Positions 8,880-19,328 of a stretch of 35,254 nucleotides of DNA are shown here, piece after piece. Position 1 is the first letter of the stretch, and each line of letters opens with the position of its first letter. Below the pieces are notes generated by a model, which saw only the letters and a program-made list of their open reading frames with translations, ran no database searches and was not told where the DNA came from. The stretch is from Candidatus Sericytochromatia bacterium. GTDB taxonomy: Bacteria > Cyanobacteriota > Sericytochromatia > UBA7694 > JACMQJ01. The DNA lies in NCBI GenBank assembly GCA_026004035.1, contig BPII01000003.1, forward strand, positions 1 through 35,254, in the 5' to 3' direction. Position numbers and translations under genes: made by a program.

Positions 8880-9215
8880 ATGGCTAAATTATCTAAAAAA
8901 AGAATAATTATAACTACTTCTATAATATCATTGTTAATAATAGCTTTCGCATTCATTGGATTTCAATATAGCCTTTTTAAAATAAAGGGAGAAGGAATAG
9001 CAATAGGATATGCAAAAGCTGCAATTTCAGCTTATCAAATGGGAAGACCTATACCTGACACAATTTTTGAAGAAGATAATTTTAGAATAGAAGTTAAAAG
9101 TGAATTAATACCTGAAACAAAAAAATTTTCTATAATTATAAATGTTAAAGATAAATATACTAATGTAACTCACTTTTCTTATCAAAAGTTTGTTCCTCAG
9201 ATTCTTACAAGATAA
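8880..9215 (+). CDS. Single-pass membrane-anchored hypothetical protein
   Basis: I chose the ATG at 8880, one base after the preceding stop, over an in-frame TTG at 8859 that would overlap the upstream gene. The same one-base spacing occurs at the previous junction. The protein (111 residues) has a basic start (MAKLSKKRIIITTS), one transmembrane helix (about residues 9-30) and a short extracytoplasmic domain with YAKAAISAYQMGRPIPD and later beta strands. No family is recognised. Its stop is only 2 bases from the stop of the convergent gene that follows. Confidence 0.65.
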   Translation: MAKLSKKRIIITTSIISLLIIAFAFIGFQYSLFKIKGEGIAIGYAKAAISAYQMGRPIPDTIFEEDNFRIEVKSELIPETKKFSIIINVKDKYTNVTHFSYQKFVPQILTR

Positions 9216-9217
9216 AC

Positions 9218-9763
9218 TTACAGCTTTATAAATTTATTAAAACTAGTTATTGGAGTAACAATATATTCTTCTTGTATTTTTTTGTTCTCATCCAATAATT
9301 GAATATTTCTAGCAGTTATCTTAAAATAATCTCCTTCTTCAGCTTTTCTATCAAGTTTTATTCTCAACTGAGAAACTTTTTGTTCTCTTTTTTCGGGATC
9401 TACTTTTTTTCTTTTTTCTTCTGTATCAACCCAAGGTGCATACGTATATTGTATTGATATAATTTTACATTTTTTAGGATTATTAGATTTTATCCATTTT
9501 CTACCTGATGGTAAAACTTGTTCTACTGTAAAATTTTTAATATCAGTAGCACTTTTTTTTGAAACTTTTTTATACCATGGAATCATTATTACTATTGAGT
9601 TATCATCTACTCTATCTTTATACAAAGCAACATCTCTAAGTAAAATATTAGTTTCAGGAAATAACTTTGGCTTATTATACTGATAATAAAAAGTATAACC
9701 AATTAGCGATAAAAATGATATTATAAATAAAGAAATTATTTTTCTTTGTGTTCTTACTAGCAT
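9218..9763 (-). CDS. Membrane-anchored protein with bacterial Ig-like domain
   Basis: A short basic N-terminus and one transmembrane helix (about residues 8-27) are followed by an extracytoplasmic domain. Its strand pattern (NSIVIMIPWYKKVSKKSATD, IKNFTVEQ, then LRIKLDRKAEEGDYFKITAR and NIQLLDEN) resembles SbsA-type or fibronectin-like Ig folds, in which a conserved 'alters value in segment / nf.v / l..g..y.lt...v.d' layout recurs. This is inference from pattern only. A Lys/Glu-rich loop (EEKRKKVDPEKREQK) is inserted. The uspA stop lies 3 bases upstream of its ATG, so the two are probably co-transcribed. Confidence 0.6.
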   Translation of the reverse strand: MLVRTQRKIISLFIISFLSLIGYTFYYQYNKPKLFPETNILLRDVALYKDRVDDNSIVIMIPWYKKVSKKSATDIKNFTVEQVLPSGRKWIKSNNPKKCKIISIQYTYAPWVDTEEKRKKVDPEKREQKVSQLRIKLDRKAEEGDYFKITARNIQLLDENKKIQEEYIVTPITSFNKFIKL

Positions 9764-9766
9764 TTT

Positions 9767-10210
9767 TTAATGTATTAATAATATAGGAAATTTTATATGA
9801 TGAACTACATAGTTACTTACACTACCAAGCAATATACTTTTTACACTACCAAGTCCTCTATTACCTATAACAACTAAATCACAATTATATTGTTCAGCTG
9901 TTTCTACTATTTTAGGTCCAGGTTCTCCTTTCAACATTATTGTTTCAACATCTATATTGTTATCTTTAAATATTTTTGCGCACTCATTTAAAATTTTTTG
10001 ACTATATTCTTTTAAATTTTGTTCTATTTCAGCATTTAATCTATAATGACTTACTGCTCCTGCAGGAGGAGCCATTGCAATAGCTGGCATTTCATAAGAA
10101 TTTAAAACATATACTTTAGAATTAAATTTCTTTGATAATTCTAAAACATAGTTTGTTGCTTTTTTAGAATTTTCTGAACCATCTATTGGTAATAATATTT
10201 TTTTAAACAT
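9767..10210 (-). CDS. Universal stress protein, UspA family
   Basis: 147 residues, single Usp domain. The N-terminal strand with Asp (ILLPIDGSENSKKA) and the C-terminal nucleotide-binding motif G-x2-G-x9-G-S (GNRGLGSVKSILLGS, about residues 116-130) are intact. It therefore belongs to the ATP-binding subgroup. Cytoplasmic; these proteins support survival under stress or energy limitation. ATG at 10210 with a weak purine-rich leader. It is upstream of, and 3 bp from, the Ig-like membrane protein gene. Confidence 0.92.
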   Translation of the reverse strand: MFKKILLPIDGSENSKKATNYVLELSKKFNSKVYVLNSYEMPAIAMAPPAGAVSHYRLNAEIEQNLKEYSQKILNECAKIFKDNNIDVETIMLKGEPGPKIVETAEQYNCDLVVIGNRGLGSVKSILLGSVSNYVVHHIKFPILLIH

Positions 10211-10484
10211 AAAAACACCTAAAAATTAATAACATTTATTCTACATTCTAACATATTAAATTAAAAAAAGTTTTAATATTTTCAGCTAAATATTTAAATT
10301 ACTTTAAAGGAGCCTAAAATTTATATTTTTTCTAATATTTTTTGTAATAGAATTATTATATGCTAAGTAATTTATTAAAAACTCATGTTTTTTTCTAACT
10401 TTTTATACTTTATTTTTCACTCTTAATTAATGAATCATTATTATAAAATTGGTATTAATAATAGATTACTTTTCTCATAGAAAA
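10211..10484. other. Non-coding stretch before the acyltransferase relic
   Basis: The stretch from uspA to the atp operon (551 bp) has no intact gene. A good ribosome-binding sequence AAAGGAGCC at 10306-10314 is not followed by a usable start codon, as if a gene start had been lost. Several stops occur in all frames up to about 10480. I see no RNA gene. Confidence 0.35.
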
Positions 10485-10667
10485 ATATAATTAATTTTAT
10501 TTATTTACATAAGTCTTCTACATAACTCTTTATTAAAAAACAATAAGTTTATTTTAGGTAAAGATAATAAACTTTTTTTTATAGACACAAATCATTTATC
10601 AACTTATGGTGCAGATTATGTAATAAAAACCTTAGAAAAAGATTTTAATAAAATTTTTACTGATTAA
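10485..10667 (+). pseudogene. 3' relic of an SGNH/acyltransferase-3 (OafA-like) gene
   Basis: In the frame ending at TAA 10665-10667 the translation contains FFIDTNHLSTYGADYVIKTL. That matches the C-terminal catalytic Asp-x-x-His block of SGNH domains fused to membrane acyltransferases, normally D..HLS..GA. The preceding residues (NNKFILGKDNKL) fit the usual approach to this motif. Only the last 60 or so residues of a roughly 600-residue protein are present, with no start. Such enzymes acetylate surface polysaccharides. Confidence 0.6.
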
Positions 10668-10692
10668 ACTATTAATTTTTATTATATCATAA

Positions 10693-10721
10693 TTGCTATA
10701 CATTAAGTTTATATGTTAAAT
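10693..10721 (+). promoter_or_regulatory. Possible promoter of the ATP synthase operon
   Basis: TTGCTA (10693-10698), a 17-bp spacer and TTAAAT (10716-10721), 40 bp before the first atp start codon. It is the best hexamer pair in the leader, but the -10 match is poor. Confidence 0.25.
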
Positions 10722-10761
10722 ATATATTTGTCATTTTTCATAAAAATTTAGGTGAAAATTA

Positions 10762-11205
10762 ATGATAGAATTTAACGGAACTATTATTGTTCAAATGATT
10801 AACTTTGTAGTTTTTTTATTTATAATGAAAGCAATAATATTTAAGCCTTTAATAGCACAAATAGAGGAAAGAAGAAATTATATATCTTCAAATCAAAGAA
10901 AGATACAAGAGTCATTAGCTAAATTAGAAGAAAGTGAAAAGGAAGCTAAATTAATGATAGATGAAGCTAGAAAGAAAGCTCAAGAATTAGCTGATAAAGC
11001 TATTAAAGAAGCTGAGGAATCTAAAAGTAAAGTTATAAATCAAGCTCTTGAAGAAACTAGAAAATCTTTTGAAGAATTTAAATTAAATTTAGAGAAAGAA
11101 GTAATATCAACTAAAGAAGTTTTGTTAAAAGATATAAATATTATTGCAGAACAAATAGCTAATAAGCTTATTAGTTCTAGTGTTAATGAAAAAATTTCAG
11201 CATAG
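10762..11205 (+). CDS. atpF': F-type ATP synthase subunit b'
   Basis: One of two stator-stalk subunits that hold the F1 head against rotation. 147 residues: N-terminal membrane segment (IIVQMINFVVFLFIMKAIIF), the conserved FKPL motif just after it, then a continuous charged coiled coil to the end. It is first in the operon, with RBS AGGTGA. The paired b'/b arrangement is found in cyanobacteria, Campylobacterota and some others. I call it b' because it comes first and is the shorter. The a (atpB) and c (atpE) genes that often precede it are absent; only a decayed gene lies upstream. Confidence 0.85.
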   Translation: MIEFNGTIIVQMINFVVFLFIMKAIIFKPLIAQIEERRNYISSNQRKIQESLAKLEESEKEAKLMIDEARKKAQELADKAIKEAEESKSKVINQALEETRKSFEEFKLNLEKEVISTKEVLLKDINIIAEQIANKLISSSVNEKISA

Positions 11206-11217
11206 GAGAAAGATTAA

Positions 11218-11709
11218 GTGTTAGAAACTAAACATATTATTTGGAATGTAATAGACTTAATTGTTTTATTTGGATTAATTTATTACTTTTTAGGAAATAT
11301 AATATCTAAAGCTATAAAAGATAAACAAGATTCTACAAATAAGAGTATATTAGATGTTGAAAATAAATTAAATGAATTAAATGAAAAAATAAAAAATCAA
11401 GAAATAAAAATGCAACAAGTTAAAAAAGAAGTAAAAGAAATTGAAGAAAAAGCTAAAGTTATGGCGGAGAAAATAAAAGAAGATATAGAAAAATCAGCTT
11501 TATTAGAAGTAGAAAAAATAAAAGAACAAATGAATAAAGCTACTGAACAAGAATTAAATAGAGCAAAACTTGAAGTAAAAAAAGAAGTAACTGAAAAAGC
11601 ACTTTTAAAAGCTTATGAAATAGTAAAAGAAAAATTAAATAAAGATACACAACTAAGTCTTATAAATTCTTTTGCTATTTCTTTATCAAAAAATATAAGT
11701 AATAATTAA
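11218..11709 (+). CDS. atpF: F-type ATP synthase subunit b
   Basis: 163 residues starting at GTG 11218, with AGGAGA as ribosome site 12 bases after the b' stop. Membrane segment WNVIDLIVLFGLIYYFLG near the N-terminus, then a long heptad-rich coiled coil (about 40-140). It ends in ALLKAYEIVKEKLNKD and SLINSFAISL, the type of C-terminal region that contacts delta. Together with b' it forms a heterodimeric peripheral stalk. Lys/Glu-rich composition is usual for the family. Confidence 0.88.
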   Translation: MLETKHIIWNVIDLIVLFGLIYYFLGNIISKAIKDKQDSTNKSILDVENKLNELNEKIKNQEIKMQQVKKEVKEIEEKAKVMAEKIKEDIEKSALLEVEKIKEQMNKATEQELNRAKLEVKKEVTEKALLKAYEIVKEKLNKDTQLSLINSFAISLSKNISNN

Positions 11710-11725
11710 AAAAAAGAGGGTATAA

Positions 11726-12265
11726 ATGAAAAATACTGTTGTAAGTTCAAGATATACAGAAGCATTGTTTAATATAGCAAAAGAAAAAAATTTTGTAACA
11801 AAAATACAAAGTGATTTAAAACTTATTTCAGACACGTTTTTAGATAATGCTGATTTAAATAAATTCTTTTTTAATCCTATAGTTTCTATTGATGACAAGA
11901 AAGAAATAATAGAAAAGCTTTTTAAAAATAATATAGATAGTGTAACTTTTAGCTTTATAAATCTTTTATTGGATAAAAAAAGAGAAGGAAATATTTTTGA
12001 AATAAAAGAAATTTTTGATAAAATGGTTAATAATTTATTTAGTAAGGTAATAGCTGAAGTATATACAGCAATTGATATAGATAATAATAAAGAGATTATT
12101 AATCAGTTAAAAAATAAATTAAGTTCTTATCTTGACAAAGAAGTAGAAATTAAAACCTTTGTAGATGAAAACATTTTAGGAGGAGTTTTAGTAAAAATAG
12201 GTGACAGAATCATTGATGGAACTATTAGAACTCAATTAGAAAATATTTCAAAAATTTTAAATTAG
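11726..12265 (+). CDS. atpH: F-type ATP synthase subunit delta
   Basis: 179 residues, the normal OSCP/delta length. The start has [16 protein letters not shown], the conserved N-terminal helix, and the end has [20 protein letters not shown] followed by LENISKIL, the family signature. It joins the peripheral stalk to the top of F1. The ribosome site AGAGGG follows the atpF stop by a few bases. The next gene, atpA, starts 26 bp after its stop. Confidence 0.95.
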   Translation: MKNTVVSSRYTEALFNIAKEKNFVTKIQSDLKLISDTFLDNADLNKFFFNPIVSIDDKKEIIEKLFKNNIDSVTFSFINLLLDKKREGNIFEIKEIFDKMVNNLFSKVIAEVYTAIDIDNNKEIINQLKNKLSSYLDKEVEIKTFVDENILGGVLVKIGDRIIDGTIRTQLENISKILN

Positions 12266-12291
12266 TTATTATATTTTGTGGAGTTAGATAT

Positions 12292-13815
12292 ATGGGAATA
12301 AGTATTAAAGCAGATGAAATAACTAGTGTTTTAAAAACACAAATAGAAAAGTATAGCTCTAAATTAGAAGATGCTTATACAGGAACTGTTATATCAGTTG
12401 GAGATGGTATAGCACAGATACATGGATTACAAAAAGCTATGGTTGGAGAACTTCTTGATTTTGGGAATAATATTATGGGAATGGTATTAAATCTAGATGA
12501 AGATACTGTTGGTGCTGTTATTTTCGGAAGTGGTAGAGAAATATCAGAAGGTAGTATTGTAAAAACTACAGGAAGAGTTGCTGAAGTTCCTGTTGGAGAA
12601 GAACTATTAGGTAGAGTTGTAAATGGTATTGGTGTTCCTATTGATGGTAAAGGTGATTTAAATAATAAAGAATTTGGTAAAATAGAAGTTATTGCACCTG
12701 GTATAGTTGAAAGAAAATCAGTTCATCAACCATTACAAACAGGTTTAACAGCTATTGATGCTATGACTCCAATAGGTAGAGGGCAAAGAGAATTAATAAT
12801 TGGTGATAGGCAAACAGGTAAAACAGCAATAGCTGTTGATACAATAATAAATCAAAAAGGTAAAGATTGTTTGTGTATATACGTAGCTATAGGACAAAAA
12901 GCATCAACAGTAGCAAGAGTTATTAAAGCATTAGAAGATCACGATGCTATGTCTTACTCAATAGTAGTTTCAGCAACTGCTGTAGAAGCACCATCATTAC
13001 AATTTGTTGCTCCTTATACAGGGGTAGCAATGGCTGAATACTTTGCTAAAAAAGGAAAACATGTTTTAATAGTTTATGATGATTTAACAAGACAAGCATG
13101 GGCATACAGAGAAATGTCTTTATTATTAAGAAGACCACCAGGAAGAGAAGCTTATCCAGGAGATGTTTTTTACTTGCACTCAAGATTATTAGAAAGAGCA
13201 TGTAAGTTTAACGATGAGAATGGAGCTGGTTCTATTACAGCTTTACCAATAATAGAAACACAAGCAGGAGACGTAAGTGCATATATTCCTACAAATGTTA
13301 TTTCAATAACTGATGGACAAATATTTTTAGAAACTGACCTATTTAATGCAGGTATTAGACCAGCTATAAATGCAGGTATATCAGTTTCAAGAGTAGGTGG
13401 AGCAGCTCAAACAAAAGCTATGAAAAAAGTAGCAGGTAAATTAAGATTAGAATTAGCACAATTTAGGGAATTAGCAGCATTTGCTCAATTTGCTTCAGAC
13501 CTAGACCCAGCTACGAGAGCTCAAATATCAAGAGGACAAAGATTAGTTGAAATATTAAAACAACCTCAATTTTCTCCTTTTTCAGTAGGTTATCAGGTAA
13601 TACAAATATTTATGGTAACTAAATCTTTAGTTGATGATATACCAGTAAAAGATATTTTAAGATTTAGAAATGAATTATTTAACTATCTAAAAAGAACTTA
13701 TCCTGATATTGAAGAAACAATTACTTCAACAGGTGATTTGACACCTGAAACAGAAGCTAAGATAGAAAAAGCTGTTTTAGAATTCAAGTCAAGTTTATTT
13801 AAAGCTTCTGAATAA
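12292..13815 (+). CDS. atpA: F-type ATP synthase subunit alpha
   Basis: 507 residues, usual length. Non-catalytic nucleotide-binding subunit of F1. Walker [11 protein letters not shown] near residue 170, Walker B region [17 protein letters not shown] and the signature [17 protein letters not shown] are intact, as is the arginine in SRVGG that reaches the beta catalytic site. ATG with GTGGAG upstream. It is highly conserved, and codon use is less AT-biased than in neighbouring hypothetical genes. Confidence 0.98.
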   Translation: MGISIKADEITSVLKTQIEKYSSKLEDAYTGTVISVGDGIAQIHGLQKAMVGELLDFGNNIMGMVLNLDEDTVGAVIFGSGREISEGSIVKTTGRVAEVPVGEELLGRVVNGIGVPIDGKGDLNNKEFGKIEVIAPGIVERKSVHQPLQTGLTAIDAMTPIGRGQRELIIGDRQTGKTAIAVDTIINQKGKDCLCIYVAIGQKASTVARVIKALEDHDAMSYSIVVSATAVEAPSLQFVAPYTGVAMAEYFAKKGKHVLIVYDDLTRQAWAYREMSLLLRRPPGREAYPGDVFYLHSRLLERACKFNDENGAGSITALPIIETQAGDVSAYIPTNVISITDGQIFLETDLFNAGIRPAINAGISVSRVGGAAQTKAMKKVAGKLRLELAQFRELAAFAQFASDLDPATRAQISRGQRLVEILKQPQFSPFSVGYQVIQIFMVTKSLVDDIPVKDILRFRNELFNYLKRTYPDIEETITSTGDLTPETEAKIEKAVLEFKSSLFKASE

Positions 13816-13824
13816 GGAGGAAAA

Positions 13825-14694
13825 ATGCCTAATTTAAAAGAAATCAAGACAAGGATAAAAAGTGTTAAGAATATCGAGCAAATAACAAAAGCTATGCAAA
13901 TGGTTGCAGCAGCTAAAGTCAGAAAAGTTCAAGAAAAAGTTACTTCTTTTAGACCTTTTTCTGAAAGAATAGAAGAAGTTTTTAAAAACTTATCTACAAA
14001 AATAAAAAATGAAGATATAAAAGAACCTTTATTGGAACAAAGAGAAATAAAAACAATAGGTGTTGTTATAATAACATCTGATAAAGGATTATGTGGAAGT
14101 TATAACTCTAACTTATTGAGATTTGCAAATAATGAAATAAAAAATTTAGAAAGTTTAGGATATAAAGTTAAAATTTGGCTTGTTGGTAATAAATCATTTG
14201 GAGCTTTTAAATATACTCATTTAGAAATAGTAAATAAGTATAGTCAATTGCCACAAATACCGACTTTTAATGAAGCTAGAATGTTAAAAAATGATTTAAT
14301 AGAAAAGTTTTTAAACAAAAATATAGATAAAGTTTTATTTATATATACAAAATTTGTATCAATGATGTCTTTTAGACCATCTATATTAGAGCTCTTACCT
14401 ATTAATAAAGAAGAAAAAGAAACAAAAAGTATGTCTGAATATATATTTGAACCAGATCCTCAAACTTTAATAAGTAAAATTTTACCTGAATATATAGAAA
14501 ATCAAATATATAGAGCTTTATTAGAATCTTCAGCTAGCGAATTAGCATCAAGAATGACAGCAATGAGTGCTGCTTCCAAAAATGCTAAAGAAATGATAGG
14601 AGCACTAACTTTAGCCTATAATAAAGCTCGTCAAGCTGCTATCACTAAAGAAATTTTAGAAGTTGTAGGTGGTGCTGAAGCACTAGAAAAATAA
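13825..14694 (+). CDS. atpG: F-type ATP synthase subunit gamma
   Basis: 289 residues; the rotating central shaft. N-terminal KEIKTRIKSVKNIEQITKAM with MVAAAKVRK, Rossmann-like middle (TSDKGLCGSYNSNL), and C-terminal ELASRMTAMSAASKNAKEMI plus NKARQAAITKEILEVVGGAEA are canonical. The length and the continuous alignment around FVSMMSFRPSILELLPI indicate that the roughly 35-residue redox/regulatory insertion of photosynthetic cyanobacteria and chloroplasts is absent. Strong ribosome site AAGGAGG, 9 bases after atpA. Confidence 0.97.
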   Translation: MPNLKEIKTRIKSVKNIEQITKAMQMVAAAKVRKVQEKVTSFRPFSERIEEVFKNLSTKIKNEDIKEPLLEQREIKTIGVVIITSDKGLCGSYNSNLLRFANNEIKNLESLGYKVKIWLVGNKSFGAFKYTHLEIVNKYSQLPQIPTFNEARMLKNDLIEKFLNKNIDKVLFIYTKFVSMMSFRPSILELLPINKEEKETKSMSEYIFEPDPQTLISKILPEYIENQIYRALLESSASELASRMTAMSAASKNAKEMIGALTLAYNKARQAAITKEILEVVGGAEALEK

Positions 14695-14708
14695 TAATTA
14701 TTAATTAA

Positions 14709-16163
<1,455 letters not shown>

Positions 16164-16171
16164 GTGAAATT

Positions 16172-16606
16172 ATGTCAAAACTTACATTAGAAGTAGTTAC
16201 TCCTGAAGGTATTGTATTTAGTGATAAAGTTGACTTTGTATCAGCTGAAACAAATGTTGGTGAAGTAGGTATATTACCTAATCATATACCACTTTTTGCT
16301 TCTTTAAAAATGTCTGTTCTTTCTTATAAAAAAGACAATAATCTTGACTTTATAACAGTTATGGAAGGATTTTTGGATGTAAATAACAATAAAGTAACTA
16401 TTTTAACTGAAATAGCAGAAATGGCAAAAGATATTGATGAAGTAAGAGCTAAACGTTCTAAAGAAGAAGCAGAAGCTGAAATGATGAAAAAAGCAGGTAA
16501 AGAAGCATTTGAGATTGCTAAAAGAGATGCTATTAAAGCTAATGTACGTCTTAAAGCATTAGAAATGTTAGAAAAATCAGGTATATATAGGAAGAAACAA
16601 TTATAA
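16172..16606 (+). CDS. atpC: F-type ATP synthase subunit epsilon
   Basis: 144 residues, 8 bases after atpD with AGGTGA. The N-terminal beta-sandwich (LTLEVVTPEGIVFSDKVDFV, GEVGILPNHIPLFASLK) and the C-terminal two-helix hairpin rich in Lys, Glu and Ala are both present. The protein can therefore act as an intrinsic inhibitor of ATP hydrolysis, as is known for the family. Last atp gene, but transcription likely runs on into the next two genes. Confidence 0.94.
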   Translation: MSKLTLEVVTPEGIVFSDKVDFVSAETNVGEVGILPNHIPLFASLKMSVLSYKKDNNLDFITVMEGFLDVNNNKVTILTEIAEMAKDIDEVRAKRSKEEAEAEMMKKAGKEAFEIAKRDAIKANVRLKALEMLEKSGIYRKKQL

Positions 16607-16608
16607 AA

Positions 16609-16815
16609 ATGTTAGAATTAAAGTTGTTTGTAGAAAATATGACCTGTGAAGGTTGTATTTCTAATATAAAAAATGCTCTTAACTCAATTAATTTCAACAA
16701 TTTAAGTTTTGACTTAAAAAATAAATTAGTTTTTATAGAAAGTGATAATTTTGATGAAAAACTAATTTTAAAAACTTTAAAAAGAGCTGGTTATTCAGCA
16801 ATTATACAAGATTAA
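16609..16815 (+). CDS. HMA-domain metal-binding protein (copper-chaperone-like)
   Basis: 68 residues. A complete heavy-metal-associated ferredoxin-like fold: strand LELKLFVENM, metal loop MTCEGC with Cys13 and Cys16, helix ISNIKNALNSI, strands, helix EKLILKTLKRAGYSA and a final strand. Such proteins carry Cu(I) or similar soft metals to P-type ATPases or act as mercuric-transport-type chaperones. It is wedged between atpC (2 bases after its stop) and rsmG (TAATG overlap), with no metal transporter in sight. Confidence 0.88.
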   Translation: MLELKLFVENMTCEGCISNIKNALNSINFNNLSFDLKNKLVFIESDNFDEKLILKTLKRAGYSAIIQD

Positions 16816-17567
16816 TGTTTCAAGCAGAATCAAAAAATTATTTAATAAGAGCCTTAGATAGTTTAAATATAAATCATAAAGAAATTAATATTTTAGCTTT
16901 AGAATTATTTTACTCTAACTTAATTGACTGGAATAAAAATATTAATCTTACAAGAATAACTGAAGAAAAAGATTTTTTAATAAAACATGTAATTGATTCT
17001 CTTACAATATTAAAAGCATTTGATAATAATAAATTAGAAAATTTAAAAATAATTGATATAGGAACCGGTCCAGGTTTTCCTTCATTACCTTTTTGGATTT
17101 TTTTTCCTAATAATAAGATAACTCTTTTGGATTCTGTAAAAAAAAAATTAAGCTTTATAGAAAATACTATTATTAAATTAAATAAATTAGACAATTTTTA
17201 CAATTTAGAAAACATAGAAATAGTTCATTCAAGAGCTGAAGATTTAGCACATAATATCAATTATAGAGAAAAATTTGACCTTTCTTTAAATAGAGCTGTT
17301 GCTTCACTTAATATTTTAATAGAATTAAATTTGCCATTTTTAAAAACTTCATCTTTTATGTTAGCTATGAAAAGTGATAAAATAGAAGATGAAATAAAAA
17401 GTTCTAATAACTCTTTAAATAAAATTGGTGGTAAAATAGAAAAAATAATTAATTTTAATTTATTTGGAACTGATATAAAAAGAAATATTATTTTAATAAA
17501 AAAAATAAAAAAAACACTAAAAACATATCCCAGAAAAACTTTTTTAATAAAAGAAAAACCTTTATAA
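16815..17567 (+). CDS. rsmG: 16S rRNA (guanine-527-N7)-methyltransferase RsmG (GidB)
   Basis: 250 residues. Uses S-adenosylmethionine to methylate G527 of 16S rRNA. The SAM loop IIDIGTGPGFPSLPFWIFFP is near residue 75, followed by ITLLDSVKKKLSF, EIVHSRAEDLA and FDLSLNRAVASLNILIEL, the usual GidB order. ATG overlaps the upstream stop (TAATG). The gene contains an in-frame A10 tract (17138-17147), which is useful as a control for the frameshifted A-tracts elsewhere. The inverted repeat at 17578-17597 follows its stop. Confidence 0.95.
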   Translation: MFQAESKNYLIRALDSLNINHKEINILALELFYSNLIDWNKNINLTRITEEKDFLIKHVIDSLTILKAFDNNKLENLKIIDIGTGPGFPSLPFWIFFPNNKITLLDSVKKKLSFIENTIIKLNKLDNFYNLENIEIVHSRAEDLAHNINYREKFDLSLNRAVASLNILIELNLPFLKTSSFMLAMKSDKIEDEIKSSNNSLNKIGGKIEKIINFNLFGTDIKRNIILIKKIKKTLKTYPRKTFLIKEKPL

Positions 17568-17577
17568 TATTTAAGGA

Positions 17578-17597
17578 ATTTTTACTTTAGTAAAAAT
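17578..17597. promoter_or_regulatory. Palindrome upstream of the aldolase gene, candidate operator or terminator
   Basis: Arms ATTTTTACT (17578-17586) and AGTAAAAAT (17589-17597) with centre TT. The inner 16 bp differ by one base from the palindrome before the EF-hand gene. It lies 10 bp after the rsmG stop and just upstream of a plausible promoter, so it could be an operator; a weak terminator cannot be excluded. Confidence 0.4.
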
Positions 17598-17603
17598 AAC
17601 TAA

Positions 17604-17632
17604 TTGTTTTTTATAAAATAAAATGATATATT
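17604..17632 (+). promoter_or_regulatory. Candidate promoter for the class I aldolase gene
   Basis: TTGTTT (17604-17609), 17-bp spacer, TATATT (17627-17632), about 42 bp before the ATG at 17675. The palindrome at 17578-17597 sits immediately upstream of the -35. Confidence 0.4.
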
Positions 17633-17674
17633 TTTTATATTTATAGTTTTTATTATTCACAAAGGAGTGTTGTT

Positions 17675-18733
17675 ATGCTAACTATTGAAAAAATTGAAGA
17701 AATTTTGGGAAACGACAAAAATTTGTTAGAATTTAGTAGTCCATGTGTTTCAAAAAATTTATTATCTTTGCCAGGTCCTGATTTTGTAGATAGAGTTTTA
17801 GTAAACTCTGATAGAAATATTCCTGTTTTAAGAAATATGCAAACGTTATTAAATCATGGTAGATTAGCAGGAACAGGTTATGTGTCTATTTTACCTGTTG
17901 ATCAAGGCATAGAACATTCAGGTGGAGCATCATTTGCACCAAATCCTATTTATTTTGACCCTGAAAATATAGTTAAATTAGCTATAGAAGGTGGTTGTAA
18001 TGCTGTTGCTTCAACTTTGGGAGTATTAGGTATGGTTGCAAGAAAATATGCTCATAAAATACCTTTTATAGTTAAATTAAATCATAATGAATTATTAACA
18101 TATCCTAATTCTTTTGATCAGACTTTATTTGCTGATGTTGAACAAGCTGTCAATATGGGAGCAATAGGAGTAGGTGCTACTATATATTTTGGTTCTCAAG
18201 AGTCAAGAAGACAAATAGTAGAAATAAGTCAAGCATTCAAATATGCTCATGAATTAGGATTAATAACTGTTTTATGGTGTTATTTAAGAAATGATGCTTT
18301 TAAGAAAGATGGTGTTGATTATCATGTATCAGCTGATTTAACAGGACAAGCTAACCATTTAGGTGTAACAATAGAAGCTGATATAGTTAAACAAAAACTA
18401 CCTGAAAATAATGGCGGTTATAATGCTCTTAAATTCGGAAAAACTAGTAAAAAAGTTTATGAAAAATTAACAAGTGATAATCCTATTGATTTGACTAGAT
18501 ATCAAGTTGTTAATTGCTATATGGGAAAAGCTGGTTTAATAAATTCTGGTGGTGCTTCTTCAGGTGAAAGTGATTTAGCAGAAGCTATAAAAACAGCAGT
18601 TATAAATAAAAGAGCTGGTGGTATGGGATTAATACTTGGAAGAAAAGCATTTCAAAGAGATATGAAAGAAGGTATTGCTTTACTAAATGCTGTTCAAGAT
18701 GTGTATCTTTGTAAAGAGGTTACAATTGCTTAA
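17675..18733 (+). CDS. fbaB: Class I fructose-bisphosphate aldolase, DhnA/FbaB type
   Basis: 352 residues. Reversible cleavage of fructose-1,6-bisphosphate to dihydroxyacetone phosphate and glyceraldehyde-3-phosphate via a Schiff-base lysine. Motifs: [18 protein letters not shown] near residue 76, [33 protein letters not shown] with the likely Schiff-base Lys in [25 protein letters not shown] and [14 protein letters not shown]. Length matches E. coli FbaB and cyanobacterial class I enzymes. Ribosome site AAAGGAGTG. Together with pyk it represents glycolysis/gluconeogenesis in this window. A TTG-started epimerase gene follows directly. Confidence 0.95.
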   Translation: MLTIEKIEEILGNDKNLLEFSSPCVSKNLLSLPGPDFVDRVLVNSDRNIPVLRNMQTLLNHGRLAGTGYVSILPVDQGIEHSGGASFAPNPIYFDPENIVKLAIEGGCNAVASTLGVLGMVARKYAHKIPFIVKLNHNELLTYPNSFDQTLFADVEQAVNMGAIGVGATIYFGSQESRRQIVEISQAFKYAHELGLITVLWCYLRNDAFKKDGVDYHVSADLTGQANHLGVTIEADIVKQKLPENNGGYNALKFGKTSKKVYEKLTSDNPIDLTRYQVVNCYMGKAGLINSGGASSGESDLAEAIKTAVINKRAGGMGLILGRKAFQRDMKEGIALLNAVQDVYLCKEVTIA

Positions 18734-19273
18734 TTGAAATTCATCTTTGAGAAATTAGAAATACCTGACGTTTTATTAATAAAACCAAAAGTTTTTGAAG
18801 ATAAAAGAGGTATTTTATCTCAAGTATATGATAAAGACGAATTTTATGAAAATGGCATAAATTTGGAATTTGTTCAAGATATTTACACAGTTTCAAAAAA
18901 AAATGTTATTAGAGGACTTCACTTTCAAAATAAGCCTAAAGAACAAGCAAAACTAGTTCAATGTTTGAAAGGTAAAGTTTTAGATATTGCAGTAGATATA
19001 AGAAAAAACTCTAAAACTTTTGGAAAATATGTTTCTTGTATTTTATCTGAATATAATAAAAATATTTTATTTATACCAGAAGGTTTTGCACATGGATTTT
19101 TAGCTTTAGAAGAAAATAATTTATTACTTTATAAATTAAGTAATAAACATTTTGATGAATATCAAAATGGTATAAGATGGAATGATAAAGATATAAATAT
19201 AAATTGGAATATAGATAATCCCATTATTTCAGATAAAGACAAAAATTTACCATTTTTAAAAGAAATAATATAA
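18734..19273 (+). CDS. rfbC: dTDP-4-dehydrorhamnose 3,5-epimerase family protein
   Basis: 179 residues, the usual RmlC length, so the TTG at 18734 directly after the aldolase stop is the likely start; AGAGG lies in the aldolase tail. The cupin enzyme epimerises C3 and C5 of dTDP-4-keto-6-deoxyglucose on the route to dTDP-L-rhamnose. Motifs: KPKVFEDKRGILSQVYD, VIRGLHFQ with the catalytic His63, KGKVLDIAVDIRKNSKTFGK, IPEGFAHGFLAL, and Tyr in LLYKLSNKHFDEYQNGIRW. The rmlA, rmlB and rmlD partners are not in the window. The product probably feeds surface polysaccharide made with the ligase cluster downstream. Confidence 0.92.
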   Translation: MKFIFEKLEIPDVLLIKPKVFEDKRGILSQVYDKDEFYENGINLEFVQDIYTVSKKNVIRGLHFQNKPKEQAKLVQCLKGKVLDIAVDIRKNSKTFGKYVSCILSEYNKNILFIPEGFAHGFLALEENNLLLYKLSNKHFDEYQNGIRWNDKDININWNIDNPIISDKDKNLPFLKEII

Positions 19274-19276
19274 CTT

Positions 19277-19320
19277 TAATAAATTCTCGTTTTAAAAGAA
19301 GTAGCAAACTGAAGGTTTGA
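19277..19320 (+). repeat. 44-bp dispersed repeat R1, copy 1
   Basis: Matches the reverse complement of 31005-31048 at 41 of 44 positions. It contains a hairpin CAAACT-GAA-GGTTTG. The second copy has CAAACC-GAA-GGTTTG, so the single difference in the stem keeps pairing (G-C against G-U). It lies directly after rfbC. Confidence 0.75.
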
Positions 19321-19328
19321 AAAAGTAT

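Noticed and set aside
17653..17661. Single DnaA box TTATTCACA before the aldolase gene
   Set aside because: One isolated match is expected by chance in this composition, and it overlaps the leader next to the ribosome site.
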